Shown: piece by piece, positions 41,123 through 42,157 of the stretch
How positions within the stretch are numbered: position 1 is the first letter of the stretch
Layout: every line of letters starts with the position of its first letter
Assembly: GCA_002726335.1 (NCBI GenBank)
Contig: PBSR01000006.1
Location: forward strand, 1 to 42,157
Direction: 5' to 3'
Length of the DNA: 42,157 nucleotides
Source of the DNA: Gemmatimonadaceae bacterium
GTDB lineage: Bacteria > Latescibacterota > UBA2968 > UBA8231
Notes under the pieces: generated by a model
The model's input: only the letters and a program-made list of their open reading frames with translations
What the model was told of the DNA's origin: nothing
Database searches by the model: none
Translations under genes and position numbers: made by a program

Positions 41123-42157
41123 TGGGTCTCGTCACAACTTGTCTGAGTCTTTTCCTGCTGTTCGTCGTACCACCTGTCCTGGCACAGGAATGGGCTCAAC
41201 TCGATGCTACCGGACCATCGGCGCGCCGCACCGCCGCCGCCATCCTCGACCCGGTGGGGGATCGCATCCTCCTGTTCGGGGGGCGCGGATCCTCGGGTGA
41301 CCTGGGCGACGTCTGGGCCTTCGATCTGGAGCAGGACACGTGGCGGCAGATCGCCATCGAAGGCGATGGTCCGACACCGCGGTTTTCGCACAACGCCGTC
41401 TACGATCCGCCGGGCCACCGAATGCTCGTGTGGTCGGGTCGCAGTGTAGACGCGTCGGGATCGACTTTGCTGAACGATGTCTGGGCTCTCGATCTGGAGA
41501 CCAGCCGCTGGACGGAGCTGACCCCCACGAACCAGGCCCCCGTCGAGCGCTACGGCACGGCAGCCGTGTTCGACCCGGTGGCTGGCAGCCTGGTCACCTT
41601 TGCCGGTTTCACGACGCAGGGTCGCTTCGACGACACGTGGCGCTTCGATCCGGTGGCACGCACCTGGCGGGATGTGACGGCCGCATCACCGCAGCCGGGC
41701 GAACGCTGCCTGCACGCGGCAGCCTATGATCCGCGCCAGCGGCGCATGATCATGTTTGGGGGGCAACGGGGAAGCGATGCCCTGCACGACGCCTGGGCGC
41801 TGGACCTGACGACGGACCGCAAGTTTCCCGCCGTGAGTTATGATTCAGTCGGGGACAGGTTCTTCGTCTTCGGTGGTGAACAGACTGACGGCACCCGCAG
41901 CGGCGATCTGTGGGCATTGGACATGCGGACAGAGACCTGGTCGACACAGACGACGACGGGTCCGCCGCCGCGCGACGGGGCCGTGCTCGTTTTCGTGCCG
42001 GTGCAGTCACGGCTGGTCCTGTTCGGCGGTACGACACCGGAAGGCGGCCATGTGGCCGACACCTGGACCCTGCCCATCAAAGGACCACCGACTGCGGTCA
42101 CGGGACACGAGTCGGCGGTACCGGTCACCCCCACCATGACGGCCTACCCCAATCCCT
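41122..42157 (+). CDS. Secreted kelch-repeat protein, cut by the window end
   Basis: The frame is open from ATG 41122 to the end of the window (345 complete codons). A signal peptide of about 21 residues ends 'PPVLAQ'. About six kelch repeats follow, each with paired Gly ('LFGGRG', 'MFGGQRG', 'VFGGEQ', 'LFGGTT') and a Trp ('DVWAFDLEQDTW', 'DVWALDLETSRW'), forming a beta-propeller. The last visible residues are 'TAYPNP', the opening of a FlgD-like C-terminal sorting domain whose rest lies outside the window. It probably binds external carbohydrate or protein. The start overlaps the stop of the GT-C gene by one base. Confidence 0.85.
   Translation, partial: MGLVTTCLSLFLLFVVPPVLAQEWAQLDATGPSARRTAAAILDPVGDRILLFGGRGSSGDLGDVWAFDLEQDTWRQIAIEGDGPTPRFSHNAVYDPPGHRMLVWSGRSVDASGSTLLNDVWALDLETSRWTELTPTNQAPVERYGTAAVFDPVAGSLVTFAGFTTQGRFDDTWRFDPVARTWRDVTAASPQPGERCLHAAAYDPRQRRMIMFGGQRGSDALHDAWALDLTTDRKFPAVSYDSVGDRFFVFGGEQTDGTRSGDLWALDMRTETWSTQTTTGPPPRDGAVLVFVPVQSRLVLFGGTTPEGGHVADTWTLPIKGPPTAVTGHESAVPVTPTMTAYPNP

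Overview
The window is about 42 kb of G+C-rich bacterial DNA (roughly 65% by eye), densely coding on both strands, with no phage, transposon or CRISPR array. The most informative gene for taxonomy is a 284-residue primary-type sigma factor (25188-26042) with no region 1.1, as in the FCB superphylum. Several secreted proteins end in, or contain, a FlgD-like/'PNP' sorting-type domain. One is a gingipain-family (C25) peptidase resembling the type IX secretion sortase PorU, and a polysaccharide-lyase-like protein ends in dockerin-like EF-hands. Together these suggest a free-living, probably marine, Gram-negative FCB bacterium such as Latescibacterota. That placement is inference, not proof.

Layout. 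1-5905: a small membrane coiled-coil protein and the RNA helicase HrpA (minus strand), divergent from a YbdG-type mechanosensitive channel. 6033-6722: a secreted lectin-like protein. 11057-6761 (minus): a tight operon of amidohydrolase, GT-C membrane transferase, acetylpolyamine amidohydrolase and Gfo/Idh/MocA dehydrogenase. 11192-14703: a membrane-quality-control operon, NfeD protease, short NfeD, flotillin FloA and a coiled-coil partner. It is followed by tandem hairpin repeats, tRNA-Leu(CAA) and a small, lower-G+C cassette encoding an acidic-tailed membrane protein and a 42-residue Lys/Arg-rich protein that has not been called before.

20065-15899 (minus): a five-gene, mostly translationally coupled operon (Gfo/Idh/MocA, VOC, SDR, CgeB-like glycosyltransferase, SDR). 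20176-21653: a single-domain response regulator, a 47-residue membrane protein, a strong terminator and an M48 lipoprotein peptidase. 24951-21667 (minus): an M30-like secreted metallopeptidase, divergent from the sigma factor. 26201-30912: a pseudo-receiver/HDOD protein, a small secreted protein and a heparinase-II/III-like lyase with a 69-bp tandem-repeat linker and dockerin-like end. 30909-31759: a YtoQ-like protein and a small coiled-coil protein. 37331-31854 (minus): the giant C25 peptidase. 37365-end: a tandem SUMF1 protein, a second GT-C transferase and a kelch protein cut by the window edge.

How it fits together: the right half is largely an extracytoplasmic programme (secreted peptidases, a lyase, a kelch protein, sorting domains and a sortase-like peptidase). 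The left and middle parts hold small-molecule catabolism and envelope maintenance. Many upstream regions share a promoter-like pattern, TTGnnn, a 16-18 bp spacer, then TAnCTT, which helped choose translation starts.
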